From positions 1 through 56,635 of the forward strand of contig JAURGK010000014.1 of the NCBI GenBank assembly GCA_030833845.1: 56,635 bases of DNA. The letters run 5' to 3'. The translations under genes were made by a program, and so were the position numbers. This DNA comes from Crocinitomicaceae bacterium (GTDB lineage Bacteria > Bacteroidota > Bacteroidia > Flavobacteriales_D > Crocinitomicaceae). The notes under the pieces are model-generated. The model ran no database searches. It had not been told where the DNA came from and saw nothing but the letters and a program-made list of their open reading frames with translations. This document shows, one piece after another, positions 1 through 9,382 of the stretch; position 1 is the first letter of the stretch, and each line of letters starts with the position of its first letter.

Positions 1-285
1 AGTTTAGATGAATCTTATGCCCAAAGAGCTTTTCAGATCTACAAACTTGTTGAACACGATAAAGAAAAATATATTTTCTTGGTGAATGGCCGCTGGGCCG
101 ATACATTTTTTGTGGATGGCACAAAGGTGAGCGCAGTGATCCATTCATTGAACCCTTACAACGATGATCTATATCAATTCAATGGCGAGCTTACTGAACC
201 AAGTTATAAAAACCTCAAAATTGAAGGCATTGTCCATTCAATAACTGTCCCAACAGAAGAGGATGTAAATATCGTCATCGAATAA
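1..285 (+). CDS. C-terminal part of an unknown protein (5' end outside window)
   Basis: The reading frame is open from the first base of the window to a TAA at 283-285, so only the last 94 residues are visible. An internal GTG (79-81) could be read as a start, but the upstream codons are open and of similar composition, so I treat this as a truncated gene. The fragment is mixed alpha/beta with many polar and aromatic residues and no transmembrane segment. I recognise no domain. It ends 12 bases before the next gene, on the same strand. Confidence 0.6.
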   Translation, partial: SLDESYAQRAFQIYKLVEHDKEKYIFLVNGRWADTFFVDGTKVSAVIHSLNPYNDDLYQFNGELTEPSYKNLKIEGIVHSITVPTEEDVNIVIE

Positions 286-297
286 ATTTCAGGGCCT

Positions 298-1005
298 ATG
301 AAAGTTATCTTATTTCCACTTTTTGTCTTGTTCCTTTTTTCTAGCCAAGCTCAATTTGTTTTCAAACCGCACTTTGGCATCAATTTCAGTACAGGACCTG
401 CAACGTATCACAACCCTACAATTAGCAATATTGGCTTTGCCCACGACTACCACTACGGACAGGCTACCCAACTTGGTATCAAGGCCATGCAACCCTATAA
501 AAAATGGAATTTCTCTGCAGGTTTGGGTTACCAATTTATGTTTTTTGCCTACAGAGGCGTTGCAATGATCCCCCAACTGAACCTAAACCTACCGAATCCT
601 TTTTATTTCGATATCTACTATTCCAATAGCACCCAACACTTGGCACAATTGCAAATTGCTTGTGCGCGCAATTTGGGTCACGGCATTGAATTGGGAATAC
701 AACTTATACCCTCTTATCTATTGGCAAGCAAAGACAACTACACCATGGAACGCGATTGGGCCCCCGCGCTCCCAGATATGATGAACAAAAACATCGGATG
801 GCACAAAACTCAACTCATTGGTGGGTTATCTTTATCAAAGTATTTGATATCTAAGAAGGAAAATATTTACGAATTTTCATTGAATCCGCAGATATCACTC
901 TCGAACAATGGCGGCTTCAATGCCTTGAATGAAGCTTTCTCCGAGATCACCGATAAAAAAACCCGCTTTGTTTCCTGTCAGCTGGCCTATACTCTATTCT
1001 TTTGA
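298..1005 (+). CDS. Small outer-membrane beta-barrel-like protein, function unknown
   Basis: The 235-residue product starts with a clear Sec signal peptide: a short Lys-containing N-terminus, a Leu/Phe-rich core and a cleavage-type SSQA-Q site near residue 18. The mature part alternates hydrophobic and polar residues in short strands and ends in aromatic Phe-Phe, as outer-membrane barrels of Bacteroidota often do. I cannot assign a named family. It runs convergently into the T9SS cargo gene, with its stop only one base from that gene's stop, so neither gene has room for a terminator of its own. Confidence 0.65.
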   Translation: MKVILFPLFVLFLFSSQAQFVFKPHFGINFSTGPATYHNPTISNIGFAHDYHYGQATQLGIKAMQPYKKWNFSAGLGYQFMFFAYRGVAMIPQLNLNLPNPFYFDIYYSNSTQHLAQLQIACARNLGHGIELGIQLIPSYLLASKDNYTMERDWAPALPDMMNKNIGWHKTQLIGGLSLSKYLISKKENIYEFSLNPQISLSNNGGFNALNEAFSEITDKKTRFVSCQLAYTLFF

Positions 1006-1006
1006 G

Positions 1007-1900
1007 CTACCTCATCACCAACACCTTTGCGTAGCGAACTTGCGTCTGGTTCTCAATCAAAAGTGTATAGCTCCCGGCAGGAAGATTGAATACATCGATT
1101 TGTTCAGCCGTTTGGCCCCTTTGAACTTTTTTTCCTTCACTAGAATAAATGGAATAATTCATATACTCATTCACATAATTCAAAGGAATTTGGATCCAAT
1201 CTGAAACCGGATTCGGATAAACTTGAAACGACACATTTGCCGTGAGTTCTGGAGTACCCATGATATAATCACAAACCTCAGTGTAGCTTGGCTTGTAGGT
1301 GGTAAAATTGTTGTCCGTATAACAGCGAAAAGGGCCGCCCTCATTGCCGTCTACAGCACCGTCGAATTGGTCATAAGGAAGCAAGTAGTCATTTAGAAAG
1401 CCAATATTTTCTATTAATGTGTCATTGAACCACCCCAAAGAAATATTAGCTGAATCACATTTTTCTGCAACTAAATATTTTCTAGTTTCATTGTTAATAA
1501 TTAGAATTCCAGTTGCTAAAATTTTAATGCGGCTATTTGGAGGAACGACATTAGTGAGGGGTTGCCGAGCCATGCGCCAGCTATCGCCGACTTGCGCATT
1601 GAAATTATAGAGTGTATCCCATTGGTTTTCATAGCGCAAGTAAACCACCCCATTGTCTTCATAGCTGTATTCATAACCAAAAGTTTCTGAGGTAATACTC
1701 TGATTCCACCCCAAACCATGATATGTTTTGGTCAGTATTTTAGATGCTTGGCCCTCAATAAGGGTGTCTGCAGTATAGGAAATATCCATATAAGCTGGGA
1801 AGAAGCCATAATAAGAATAATGCCATTGCGCACCAGTTGGAGCCCAGTTTTGGGCAAATAATTTTATTGGAAGTAGAATAAGAATAAATAGCTTCCGCAT
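1007..1900 (-). CDS. Secreted protein with T9SS type A sorting domain
   Basis: The roughly 297-residue protein has an N-terminal signal peptide (MRKLFILILL..., cleavage near KLFAQ). The last 80 residues have the form of the type A T9SS C-terminal domain: YPNPVSD opening, a central YSSEGKKV strand, LPAGSYTLLI, and a final basic strand. Cargo carrying this domain is exported by Sec and then moved across the outer membrane. The central part (about residues 20-210) contains a WHYSYYG stretch, and I recognise no enzyme domain in it. I prefer the ATG at 1900; an in-frame ATG at 1918 would add six residues and overlap the upstream M14 gene by 8 bases. The gene is last in the run that begins at 6642. 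Confidence 0.8.
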   Translation of the reverse strand: MRKLFILILLPIKLFAQNWAPTGAQWHYSYYGFFPAYMDISYTADTLIEGQASKILTKTYHGLGWNQSITSETFGYEYSYEDNGVVYLRYENQWDTLYNFNAQVGDSWRMARQPLTNVVPPNSRIKILATGILIINNETRKYLVAEKCDSANISLGWFNDTLIENIGFLNDYLLPYDQFDGAVDGNEGGPFRCYTDNNFTTYKPSYTEVCDYIMGTPELTANVSFQVYPNPVSDWIQIPLNYVNEYMNYSIYSSEGKKVQRGQTAEQIDVFNLPAGSYTLLIENQTQVRYAKVLVMR

Positions 1901-1910
1901 AAGTAAAAAA

Positions 1911-4343
1911 TTATTCATTCACAAAATAAATGGAATTCACCACCATCAATTTACCGCTCTCCCAGAAGCCGCGGAAAAGTGGGTTGTCTATCAAATAGAC
2001 AATAGTGCCGCGGCCATATTGGACCGCTCCTGCGATATCGGCTTCAGATTGTTGTTTTTTGACGCGTGAACCCACAAAACCATTGACTGCCTGGGCGTTT
2101 TTCTGGAGTTCAAATACGGGCTTGCCCTCCATTTCATATACCGTAGCGCCTTGGCGCAGGGTGTAGTAAAAATCATAGCCAAAGGCCATTGGATGCGTAT
2201 TGTCAATCTTGCATGGGTAGATCGCACCAATGATATTGTCTGAAATTTGATCGCGCTCTTGGTTGGTGTATGCCACAGGTTGCGATCCACTGTCTGGGGT
2301 TTCAATTCTTCGAATACCAAAACCTTGTTCGTCAGCGAGGGCGTCAACTGCCCCACCAGTAACGATTAATTTTCCCCCTTCGCGCACCCATTTGGTGAGC
2401 GCTGAATTGCCAGAAATGTCAAAACCGCCTTCTGGCACAAACAAAACGTCAAGGCTAGTAAGCGCAGCGCTCAGATCGTCTTCAAAAATAAGATGAGCTG
2501 CTTTGTTCAATTGCTGCTCGAAGAAATGCCAGATTTCACCAACATTCAAAGAGGAGAAGCTTTCTCCGGCCAGAATACCAACGCGGGGATTCGGCACCAT
2601 TTTTACCGATGACGAACCCAAGTCGGGCCCCTTATCCATCATGCCAGTTAAAAGCCCTGTGATATCAACGCTATAGCGACGTGCGTAATCATTGACTACT
2701 TCATGAAAATCAAGATGTTTGTTCTCGCCTGTAATGAGCAGCAGTGTTCCGGGTGCATAAGTTTTACCTTGATAAGCAAATCCTTTTTCATGAAAATATA
2801 CCTTCATTCCTGCCAATTGAATGGCATTGAGAAAACGTGCAGTGAGCATCGACTCCCAACGCACTGCATAGGCAACAAAACCCTCTGTTGCAAAGAATTT
2901 TGATGGTGCTTGCTCTAATAAATTTTGAGTTGCTTTGAGCTCGGTGGCAACCGCATAACCATCGAGCGCATAGGCGTGCGGAAGCGTCCAGGCAGTGATA
3001 TCGTAGGTGAGGCTATCAGAAAGTTTGGTGCGCGGCTCAAACAGGACTGACACCAAGGTGCCCTTCTCTTGTTGGGTTGATACCAAAATATCGCCCATTT
3101 GTAATTTGAAAGGCTCTACTGCACCTGTTTGATAGTGGTAGCCTTTGGCACTTGTCAGTTGTGTACTCGTTGAAACCTTTTCCCATTGGATGTTATTTTT
3201 TTGCAATAGCTCCAAGGCAGGTTCAAGTTGCGCAAAAGTACCCCGCAACACAAAAGTTTGATAAGCATAGTTCTTAGATTTGCGGAACTTCTGGTATTCA
3301 GCAACTAGCTTTTGGGCATTGCGCGCACTGGTTTCTACTGTAGAAAGCCCAGTCGTAACATGATGTGCTACGCGGTCAGCCAACCGAAGGGTATCACCTA
3401 CTTGGGTTATGACAGCTAAGCCCGCTCGGCCACTTCCACCCTGTTCGTAAGTCATGCCAATACTGCCACTGTAGGTTGGGTACGTATCGCCATAGCTCGG
3501 ATAAAGCAAATCGAAAATCTCTTTTGAAAAATATAGCCAACCTGCTTTATCAAAATATCCTGCATGGTTCTTGCCAATTTCATTTTGGAATTCACGCTGC
3601 CAGTCAGTAATCACTTCATGGTATGGCTCGGCTGCAGGTGGAAAATAATAAGGTTCGTTGATCCCTTGCTCGTGAAAATCCACGTGTACATGGGGCAACC
3701 ACTGGTTGTATTGCTGAACGCGAATTGATGACTCGATTTGGGTCATCCAAGCCCAATCCCTGTTGAGGTCAAAAAGGTAATGATTAGGGCGCCCACCTGG
3801 CCAACTTTCGTTGTGGCTTGCACTAAATCGGTCCATATCTATTGGGTTGGCACCATACTGATAATAGAAATTCACATAGCGGTCTCGGCCGTCTGGATTG
3901 AGGCAAGGATCCATGATCACAACTGTATTTTCTAAGTAGCCTTTTTTGTCTGTAAGTAAGCGATAGGCTGTTTGCATGGCAGCTTCGGTTCCCGAACTCT
4001 CATTACCATGCACATTATAAGAGAGCCAAACGATGGCTAGTTTTTCATCAGTATCTTGGCTCAGGTGTTTTTGACGAATTTCTTCCAGTTTTTTTAAATT
4101 CTCTGCCGTACCAATATATGCCAACAAGAGATCACGCTTTTCATAAGTTTGGCCTGTTTTAACGACCTTGATATTTTCTGGGAATGCTTTTTCTAATGCA
4201 TAGAAATAATCCACCACTCGGTGATGTCGCGTAAATTGCTCACCAATATGGTAGCCTAAAAATTGCTGTGGTGTAAAGGAATTTTGCCCAAAGAGAGACA
4301 GTGTCAATCCTGTAAACGCAATTAAAAAAATAAAGTTCTTCAT
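1911..4343 (-). CDS. Exported M14-family zinc carboxypeptidase
   Basis: The 810-residue protein has a signal peptide (MKNFIFLIAFTG..., cleavage near LFGQ). The peptidase M14 domain carries the zinc-site signature HGNE at about residue 112, the substrate-binding NPDGRDRY block, DLNRDWAW, the third zinc ligand in HVDFHEQG, and a late Glu in TYEQGGSGRAG that fits the general base. After it comes a GATase1/DJ-1-like alpha/beta region (around VGILAGESFSS), common in large Bacteroidota M14 proteins. It should cleave C-terminal residues from peptides in the periplasm or outside the cell; its specificity is unknown. Start: the frame is open upstream, but the ATG at 4343 begins the signal peptide. It lies 16 bases after the aspartoacylase-like gene, so co-transcription is likely. 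Confidence 0.85.
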   Translation of the reverse strand: MKNFIFLIAFTGLTLSLFGQNSFTPQQFLGYHIGEQFTRHHRVVDYFYALEKAFPENIKVVKTGQTYEKRDLLLAYIGTAENLKKLEEIRQKHLSQDTDEKLAIVWLSYNVHGNESSGTEAAMQTAYRLLTDKKGYLENTVVIMDPCLNPDGRDRYVNFYYQYGANPIDMDRFSASHNESWPGGRPNHYLFDLNRDWAWMTQIESSIRVQQYNQWLPHVHVDFHEQGINEPYYFPPAAEPYHEVITDWQREFQNEIGKNHAGYFDKAGWLYFSKEIFDLLYPSYGDTYPTYSGSIGMTYEQGGSGRAGLAVITQVGDTLRLADRVAHHVTTGLSTVETSARNAQKLVAEYQKFRKSKNYAYQTFVLRGTFAQLEPALELLQKNNIQWEKVSTSTQLTSAKGYHYQTGAVEPFKLQMGDILVSTQQEKGTLVSVLFEPRTKLSDSLTYDITAWTLPHAYALDGYAVATELKATQNLLEQAPSKFFATEGFVAYAVRWESMLTARFLNAIQLAGMKVYFHEKGFAYQGKTYAPGTLLLITGENKHLDFHEVVNDYARRYSVDITGLLTGMMDKGPDLGSSSVKMVPNPRVGILAGESFSSLNVGEIWHFFEQQLNKAAHLIFEDDLSAALTSLDVLFVPEGGFDISGNSALTKWVREGGKLIVTGGAVDALADEQGFGIRRIETPDSGSQPVAYTNQERDQISDNIIGAIYPCKIDNTHPMAFGYDFYYTLRQGATVYEMEGKPVFELQKNAQAVNGFVGSRVKKQQSEADIAGAVQYGRGTIVYLIDNPLFRGFWESGKLMVVNSIYFVNE

Positions 4344-4359
4344 CGTGATTGGTTTAAAC

Positions 4360-5343
4360 TTATGATTGTGGCTTTTCCTTAGCCAGATGGATGATGGCAT
4401 CGCCTTTATATACAACGGCCGCTTCATTGATACAAATCACAAAACCTGCCTGACTGGCCTTTATTTTCTTTTCGTATTTACCATAGGGGTCGGTTACCAA
4501 GGCCAATATCTCACCTTTTTGAACTGCGGTGCCGTTGGCAACAAAGCACTGAAACATTCCGCTCGAAGGCGCGCGCATCCATTTGTTTTCTCCGACAAAA
4601 ATAGGTTGGCGGTCTTTGGAAATATCCATTTTATAATTGCGCATACCCAAATGTGTAATTACGCGTTTGAGCCCGTTGAGGCCTTCTTCAACAACATTCT
4701 CTTCAATATTATTGGCTTTTCCTCCTTCAAAGAGCAGTATTTTTTTCTTTTGCTTCACAATGCTTTCTCGTAGCGTTTTGGCAATGAGGCTCGAATTCAA
4801 AATAAAGGGCGGATTGAAAACTTTAGCTAGTTCTAAGCTTTCCTGATCTGAAAACACACAACGTATTTGAGGAAAGTTATTGCGCTGGGCTGCTCCGGTA
4901 TGAAAATCGATGATGTAATCGCAATGTGGGGCGATTTCTTTCATGAAATGAAAAGCAAACTGTGCGGCCAATGATCCTTTGTTACTTCCGGGGAAACTAC
5001 GATTGAGATCTCGGCCATCGGGCAATTCACGCTTGAGGTTTAAAAAGCCAAATATGTTTAATATTGGCAAGCAAATAATAGTACCTGATGAAGGTTTATT
5101 GAGTTTCTTACGCAAAAAGCGACGTGCAATTTCAATGCCATTGAGTTCATCGCCGTGCAATCCAGCCATGACAAGCAAGGTGGGCCCTGGCTCTTTGGCT
5201 CTTTCCACCAGCACAGGCACTTGTATGGGAGTGCGGGTATGCAAGTGGGCCACCTCCAAATTAAGTTGAATACTTTTGCCGGGAATAATTTCCTGACCTA
5301 AAATCCACATTTTGGGAAGTAAGGACTTTTTAGCGATTGACAT
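4360..5343 (-). CDS. Succinylglutamate desuccinylase/aspartoacylase-family zinc hydrolase
   Basis: The 327-residue protein contains the AstE/AspA zinc signature GLHGDELNG near residue 70, the [12 protein letters not shown] block, and DFHTGA as the third zinc ligand region. These belong to the M14-like fold that hydrolyses N-acyl amino acids or amide-linked glutamate and aspartate. The last 80 residues look like a barrel-sandwich (lipoyl-like) lid, with MRAPSSGMF and ASQAGFVI. There is no signal peptide, so it is probably cytoplasmic. I use the ATG at 5343, which overlaps the end of the RimK-like gene by 14 bases; a TTG at 5361 is possible. Its place directly after an ATP-grasp ligase gene suggests that it removes what the ligase adds, but that is inference. 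Confidence 0.82.
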   Translation of the reverse strand: MSIAKKSLLPKMWILGQEIIPGKSIQLNLEVAHLHTRTPIQVPVLVERAKEPGPTLLVMAGLHGDELNGIEIARRFLRKKLNKPSSGTIICLPILNIFGFLNLKRELPDGRDLNRSFPGSNKGSLAAQFAFHFMKEIAPHCDYIIDFHTGAAQRNNFPQIRCVFSDQESLELAKVFNPPFILNSSLIAKTLRESIVKQKKKILLFEGGKANNIEENVVEEGLNGLKRVITHLGMRNYKMDISKDRQPIFVGENKWMRAPSSGMFQCFVANGTAVQKGEILALVTDPYGKYEKKIKASQAGFVICINEAAVVYKGDAIIHLAKEKPQS

Positions 5344-6208
5344 TGCGCTCAATATAAGCAATTATTTTACCAGCGATATCAGTTTGGGTTGTTTTTTCTA
5401 TTCCTTCGAGGCCTGGGGATGAATTTACTTCCAAAACCAGTGGCCCGCGTTCTGATTGCAAGAGGTCTACCCCTGCAATTCCCAAACCAACTGCTTTGGC
5501 GGCTAAAATTGCAGTATATTTTTCTTCAGTGGTTAATTCAATGGCATGAGAGCTCCCACCACGATGCAAATTTGAACGAAATTCGCCTGGTAGCCCTTGA
5601 CGTTTCATGGCGCCAACCACTTCTCCATCTACGACAAATGCACGGATATCAGCTCCTTTGGCTTCGCGTATGAATTCTTGAACAATGACTCGAGCCTTCA
5701 GCCCATTGAATGCCTCCAAAACAGACTGAGCTGCATTTAAATTTTCAGCCAATACGACACCAAGGCCCTGGGTACCCTCCAATAACTTCAAGACAACCGG
5801 AGCACCACCAGCGCTTTTCACCACATGCTTCACATCTTTGGAATAATTCGTAAAGACGGTTTTTGGCAAGCCAATCCCTTCCTTTGAAAGCACCTGCAAA
5901 CAGCGCAATTTATCTCTAGAATGAATGATCCCTCTTGACCCAACGGCAGTAAATACATTCATCATCTCAAACTGGCGCACAACAGCCGTACCATAAAATG
6001 TAACAGAAGCACCGATTCGGGGAATTACAGCATCAAATCCTTTTAAATATTCGTTTTGATAATACAATGCAGGACCCGTTTGTTCAATTTCGATGTTACA
6101 TTTTAAATGATCTATGACATGAGCTTCATGCCCGGCCGCTTGAGCAGCTTCTACAAGCCTTTTGGTTGAATACAATTGGCCGTTTCTTGATAGGATGGCG
6201 ATTTTCAT
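5330..6208 (-). CDS. rimK: RimK-family ATP-grasp amino-acid ligase
   Basis: The 292-residue product matches RimK-type alpha-L-glutamate ligases along its whole length: a pre-ATP-grasp domain ([18 protein letters not shown]), the glycine-rich loop [10 protein letters not shown] near residue 145, GADIRAFVV, and the metal-binding end [25 protein letters not shown]. In E. coli, RimK adds glutamates to the C-terminus of ribosomal protein S6. The target here is not shown, and S6 is not in the window. The start overlaps the stop of the upstream RimB-like gene by 4 bases (ATGA). The gene lies between a protease gene and a zinc hydrolase gene. Confidence 0.88.
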   Translation of the reverse strand: MKIAILSRNGQLYSTKRLVEAAQAAGHEAHVIDHLKCNIEIEQTGPALYYQNEYLKGFDAVIPRIGASVTFYGTAVVRQFEMMNVFTAVGSRGIIHSRDKLRCLQVLSKEGIGLPKTVFTNYSKDVKHVVKSAGGAPVVLKLLEGTQGLGVVLAENLNAAQSVLEAFNGLKARVIVQEFIREAKGADIRAFVVDGEVVGAMKRQGLPGEFRSNLHRGGSSHAIELTTEEKYTAILAAKAVGLGIAGVDLLQSERGPLVLEVNSSPGLEGIEKTTQTDIAGKIIAYIERNVNR

Positions 6209-6642
6209 ATAGTGTTTGAAATAAATTGGTGCAAATATTTGAGGCTAGTGTCGACAACAAATCGTTTGTTGAGCAGCTTTCTTCCCAATAAAATGGGAAA
6301 GCGCATGCCTTTGCGCCTAGTTAATGAGAATTCAGTTTCAAAACACAAGGCCGCAATGCAAATATTTCCTTTAACAAAAAATCGCTCTTGGGATTCACCA
6401 TTACTGCTTTTTACCTTTTTGATTCTGTAGTGCGTAAATACAATTTCTTTACCATTGAATGCAGGATGTTTATCGTCTAGAAAAATCACATGTAATTTTC
6501 CATCCTTCTCATAGCAAGAATCCACATGTATACTCGATGTATAAGCCCCAGTGTCGACTTTCACGTCGAGCTTCAGCAATCCAAAATCTGGCAAAGTGGC
6601 CCACTCTCTTCGGCCTATGGTTACTTTCTGCTGGGGTAACAT
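6205..6642 (-). CDS. RimB-type retropepsin-like aspartic protease
   Basis: The 145-residue protein fits the family often labelled 'ATP-dependent zinc protease' (Pfam Zn_protease), which is better described as a clan AA retropepsin-like protease. It has the catalytic-type motif VDTGAYTSS near residue 27, a flap-like middle, and [11 protein letters not shown] near the end. The ATG at 6642 is chosen because the TAnnTTTG box at 6648-6655 would start transcription about two bases before it, excluding longer frames. In pseudomonads a related protein, RimB, is encoded beside RimK and affects S6 modification (from memory). Here it is the first gene of the minus-strand run. Confidence 0.8.
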   Translation of the reverse strand: MLPQQKVTIGRREWATLPDFGLLKLDVKVDTGAYTSSIHVDSCYEKDGKLHVIFLDDKHPAFNGKEIVFTHYRIKKVKSSNGESQERFFVKGNICIAALCFETEFSLTRRKGMRFPILLGRKLLNKRFVVDTSLKYLHQFISNTI

Positions 6643-6647
6643 AAAAA

Positions 6648-6655
6648 CAAATGTA
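6648..6655 (-). promoter_or_regulatory. Promoter -7 box TACATTTG for the rimB-like/rimK operon
   Basis: On the minus strand the Bacteroidota sigma-A -7 box TAnnTTTG is matched exactly (TACATTTG). Its last base lies five bases from the ATG at 6642. With the usual start about four bases after the box, the leader would be near 2 nt. No well-spaced -33 TTG is evident; one lies 15 bases upstream. Confidence 0.5.
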
Positions 6656-6722
6656 AGCAAAGATCTAGAACAAGAAAATGATCCAAATCCAAATAAAGCG
6701 AGGAAATGGTCGTTAAGGATTG

Positions 6723-6730
6723 TAACTTTG
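6723..6730 (+). promoter_or_regulatory. Promoter -7 box TAACTTTG for the TonB-receptor gene
   Basis: This is an exact TAnnTTTG match five bases before the ATG at 6736. The predicted transcript starts about two bases before the start codon. It diverges from the rimB-like promoter 67 bases away. I see no clear -33 TTG. Confidence 0.55.
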
Positions 6731-6735
6731 TGGCA

Positions 6736-9378
6736 ATGAAGCAAATTTTACTTCTTTTATCGATCCTTACAACCTATGTCAGCTGGACTCAGAATATTAC
6801 AATTTTTGGACATTGCTATCTAAGAGGTAATCAACCGGCTGCAGGTGCCAAGGTAATTCTAAAAGTCAACGATAACCAGTCAATAAATATCTCAAGGCAA
6901 ACACAGACAGATGCCCAAGGATATTACGATTTTGCGAATATACAAAAGGGGCAAATCATCGAAATTCATTATTTCTATCAGGGCACTGAACTTTCGATCA
7001 GTACTGTAATTAATAACAACAATAGCCTTCAAGAACTTCCTGATCAAGTTTTTAAAATTCAAGATAACCAAGGGGTAGTTGTTCGTCAGGAAGGCCAAAA
7101 TCCGTTTGAGATAGAACCACTTCCTCAACTCAATCTAAAGGGCATTGTTGGCTTAGAGCGGACCCTCACCCTAACCACTGCTGCTACCTCGAATAATGAA
7201 CTCACGTCTAATTACAATGTCCGAGGCGGGAACTATGACGAAAACTTAGTTTATGTCAATGGATTTCAAGTTTTTAGACCTTTTTTAACCCGGAGCGGCC
7301 AACAAGAAGGCATGAGCTTTATACACTCCTCCTTGGTAGAAGACGTGCGTTTTAGTGCCGGTGGCTTTGCTGCAAATTATGGTGATCGGCTCAGCTCAGT
7401 ATTAGATATTACCTACAAAACTCCAGACGAATTTCATGCTTCTGCGATGGCATCCTTGCTCGGTATCGAGGCACACGTAGAAGAATCTATCAATCAACGT
7501 TTTAATTTTTTAGTCGGGGCGCGCTACCGCTCCAATGGCTATTTCTTGAATTCCCTACCCACCAAAGGAGCTTACAATCCAGTATTTGCAGATGCCCAAG
7601 TACTGACCAACTACCAACTCAATGAAAATTGGACCTGGAGTTTTTTAGGTCATTTTTCAACCAATGCATATCGCTTTGCACCACAAACAGCACAATCTGA
7701 TTTTGGTACGGCCAATGAAGCCTATCGTTTGATGATTTATTTTGAAGGTCAAGAAAATTCAAATTTTCAGACCCTGATGGGCGGAACTTCCCTTAAATAT
7801 GCCAAAAATAAAACCAAATTAGATTTTTATGCCTCGGCTTTTCAATCAGATGAACGCGAATATTTTGATATTCTCGGTCAATACTACATCAATGAACTAG
7901 AAACAGACCCATCCAAAGAAGCCTACGGCGACTCCATTGCTACGCTTGGTGTTGGGGGTTTTTTAAATCATGCACGCAACCGATTAAATGCGCAAATCTA
8001 TTCGATTTATCATAACGGTAGTTATTTGATTCGAGATGCTTATTTGGATGAAAACAAAACTAAAAAACGCTACAATCAATTGGCATGGGGGGCTCAATTT
8101 CAATCAGATCATTTCAATGATATACTCTCTGAATGGCGGCTCATAGATTCATCCGGATATAGCCTGCCACAAACTGAGCCGAATCAAATCATACTATATG
8201 AAACTATCAAAGGAAATCTTGAGCTCCATAGTTGGCGCGCTAATGCCTATGCACAGTGGTCCAATTCATGGACAAAAGTCAATAGACATAAAGCTGTAAG
8301 TGGTCAATTTAAAGCAGATGGCACAAAGCACTCTTGGGCAGACACCCTCGATGTTTCGACCCAAAAATTCAATTTTCAATTGGGTCTACGCGGTGGATAT
8401 ACGCATATCAATCAAGAACCATACTTGACTCCAAGGCTCAGTTTCTCTTATGCTCCAGCGGCCTACATGTGGCAGAATGGTTCGGCTGTACGCCGTGGCC
8501 TGCTCTTTAAACTATCCACAGGATTATATTACCAACCGCCCTTTTACCGCGAATTCAGAACTTTTGATGGTCAATTGGCGCTTGGTGTGCAGGCGCAAAA
8601 GTCCTTTCATTTGGTTGCGGGCACTGAATTCTTATTTCAAATGTGGGGACGACAAACTCCATTCAAATTGAATTCTGAATTGTATTACAAATACCTATGG
8701 GACGTCAATCCCTATGAGATAGAAAACGTCAGAACACGATATTACGCCACTAATAATGCTGTGGGATACGCCTATGGGCTTGATATAAATGTGCACGGTG
8801 AATTTGTTGAAGGCATACAATCATTCTTTAAGCTCGGGTTATTATCGACCAAAGAAGATATCATAGCAGACCAATATACCAACTATTACAATGCTGCAGG
8901 TGAGCGGATTATTTTTGGGTACAGCCAAGATCAAACTGTAGTTGATTCAGCGGTAATTTTCCCTGGATTTATTCCAAGACCCACAGACCAATGGCTCACT
9001 TTTGGTGCTTTGGTTCAAGACCAAATGCCTGGATACGAAGCTTTTAAAGTACAAATGGGACTACAGTATGGTTCTCGTTTGCCTTATGGTCCGCCGGATT
9101 TTACTCGCTACAAGGATACGCTGCGCATGCGCGCTTATTTTCGCGTAGATCTCGGGCTCTCTTATGATTTATTACACAATAGAACAGAAGCAAAAATAGG
9201 TAAGAAAGGTTGGCAAGAGCTTGATCAAGCACTGATTTCGTTGGAGATATTCAATGTGCTTGGTGTCAATAACGTGCTTTCAAAGCAATGGATTCAGGAC
9301 GTACAAGGCAAGTTTTATTCCGTTCCGAACTACCTCACTCAAAGACTTTTTAATTTGAAATTTAGTCTTGCTTTCTGA
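6736..9378 (+). CDS. TonB-dependent receptor with carboxypeptidase-regulatory-like N-terminus
   Basis: The 880-residue outer-membrane protein has a signal peptide (MKQILLLLSILTTYVSWTQ), a CarboxypepD_reg-like fold (about residues 20-115: AGAKVILKV, DAQGYYDFANIQ), a plug domain (about 130-240, with NYNVRGGNYDENLVYVNG and SAGGFAANYGDRLSSVLDI), and a long barrel ending in an aromatic strand. Such receptors import large or scarce ligands using TonB energy; nothing here names the ligand. There is no SusD-like partner. The start at 6736 is fixed by the signal peptide and by the promoter box just upstream. It ends 4 bases from the convergent response-regulator gene. Confidence 0.85.
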   Translation: MKQILLLLSILTTYVSWTQNITIFGHCYLRGNQPAAGAKVILKVNDNQSINISRQTQTDAQGYYDFANIQKGQIIEIHYFYQGTELSISTVINNNNSLQELPDQVFKIQDNQGVVVRQEGQNPFEIEPLPQLNLKGIVGLERTLTLTTAATSNNELTSNYNVRGGNYDENLVYVNGFQVFRPFLTRSGQQEGMSFIHSSLVEDVRFSAGGFAANYGDRLSSVLDITYKTPDEFHASAMASLLGIEAHVEESINQRFNFLVGARYRSNGYFLNSLPTKGAYNPVFADAQVLTNYQLNENWTWSFLGHFSTNAYRFAPQTAQSDFGTANEAYRLMIYFEGQENSNFQTLMGGTSLKYAKNKTKLDFYASAFQSDEREYFDILGQYYINELETDPSKEAYGDSIATLGVGGFLNHARNRLNAQIYSIYHNGSYLIRDAYLDENKTKKRYNQLAWGAQFQSDHFNDILSEWRLIDSSGYSLPQTEPNQIILYETIKGNLELHSWRANAYAQWSNSWTKVNRHKAVSGQFKADGTKHSWADTLDVSTQKFNFQLGLRGGYTHINQEPYLTPRLSFSYAPAAYMWQNGSAVRRGLLFKLSTGLYYQPPFYREFRTFDGQLALGVQAQKSFHLVAGTEFLFQMWGRQTPFKLNSELYYKYLWDVNPYEIENVRTRYYATNNAVGYAYGLDINVHGEFVEGIQSFFKLGLLSTKEDIIADQYTNYYNAAGERIIFGYSQDQTVVDSAVIFPGFIPRPTDQWLTFGALVQDQMPGYEAFKVQMGLQYGSRLPYGPPDFTRYKDTLRMRAYFRVDLGLSYDLLHNRTEAKIGKKGWQELDQALISLEIFNVLGVNNVLSKQWIQDVQGKFYSVPNYLTQRLFNLKFSLAF

Positions 9379-9382
9379 CTTT

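Noticed and set aside
4366..4773. Open frame on plus opposite the aspartoacylase-like gene.
   Set aside because: It is covered by a conserved gene on the other strand with clear zinc-site motifs; there is no independent support for translation.
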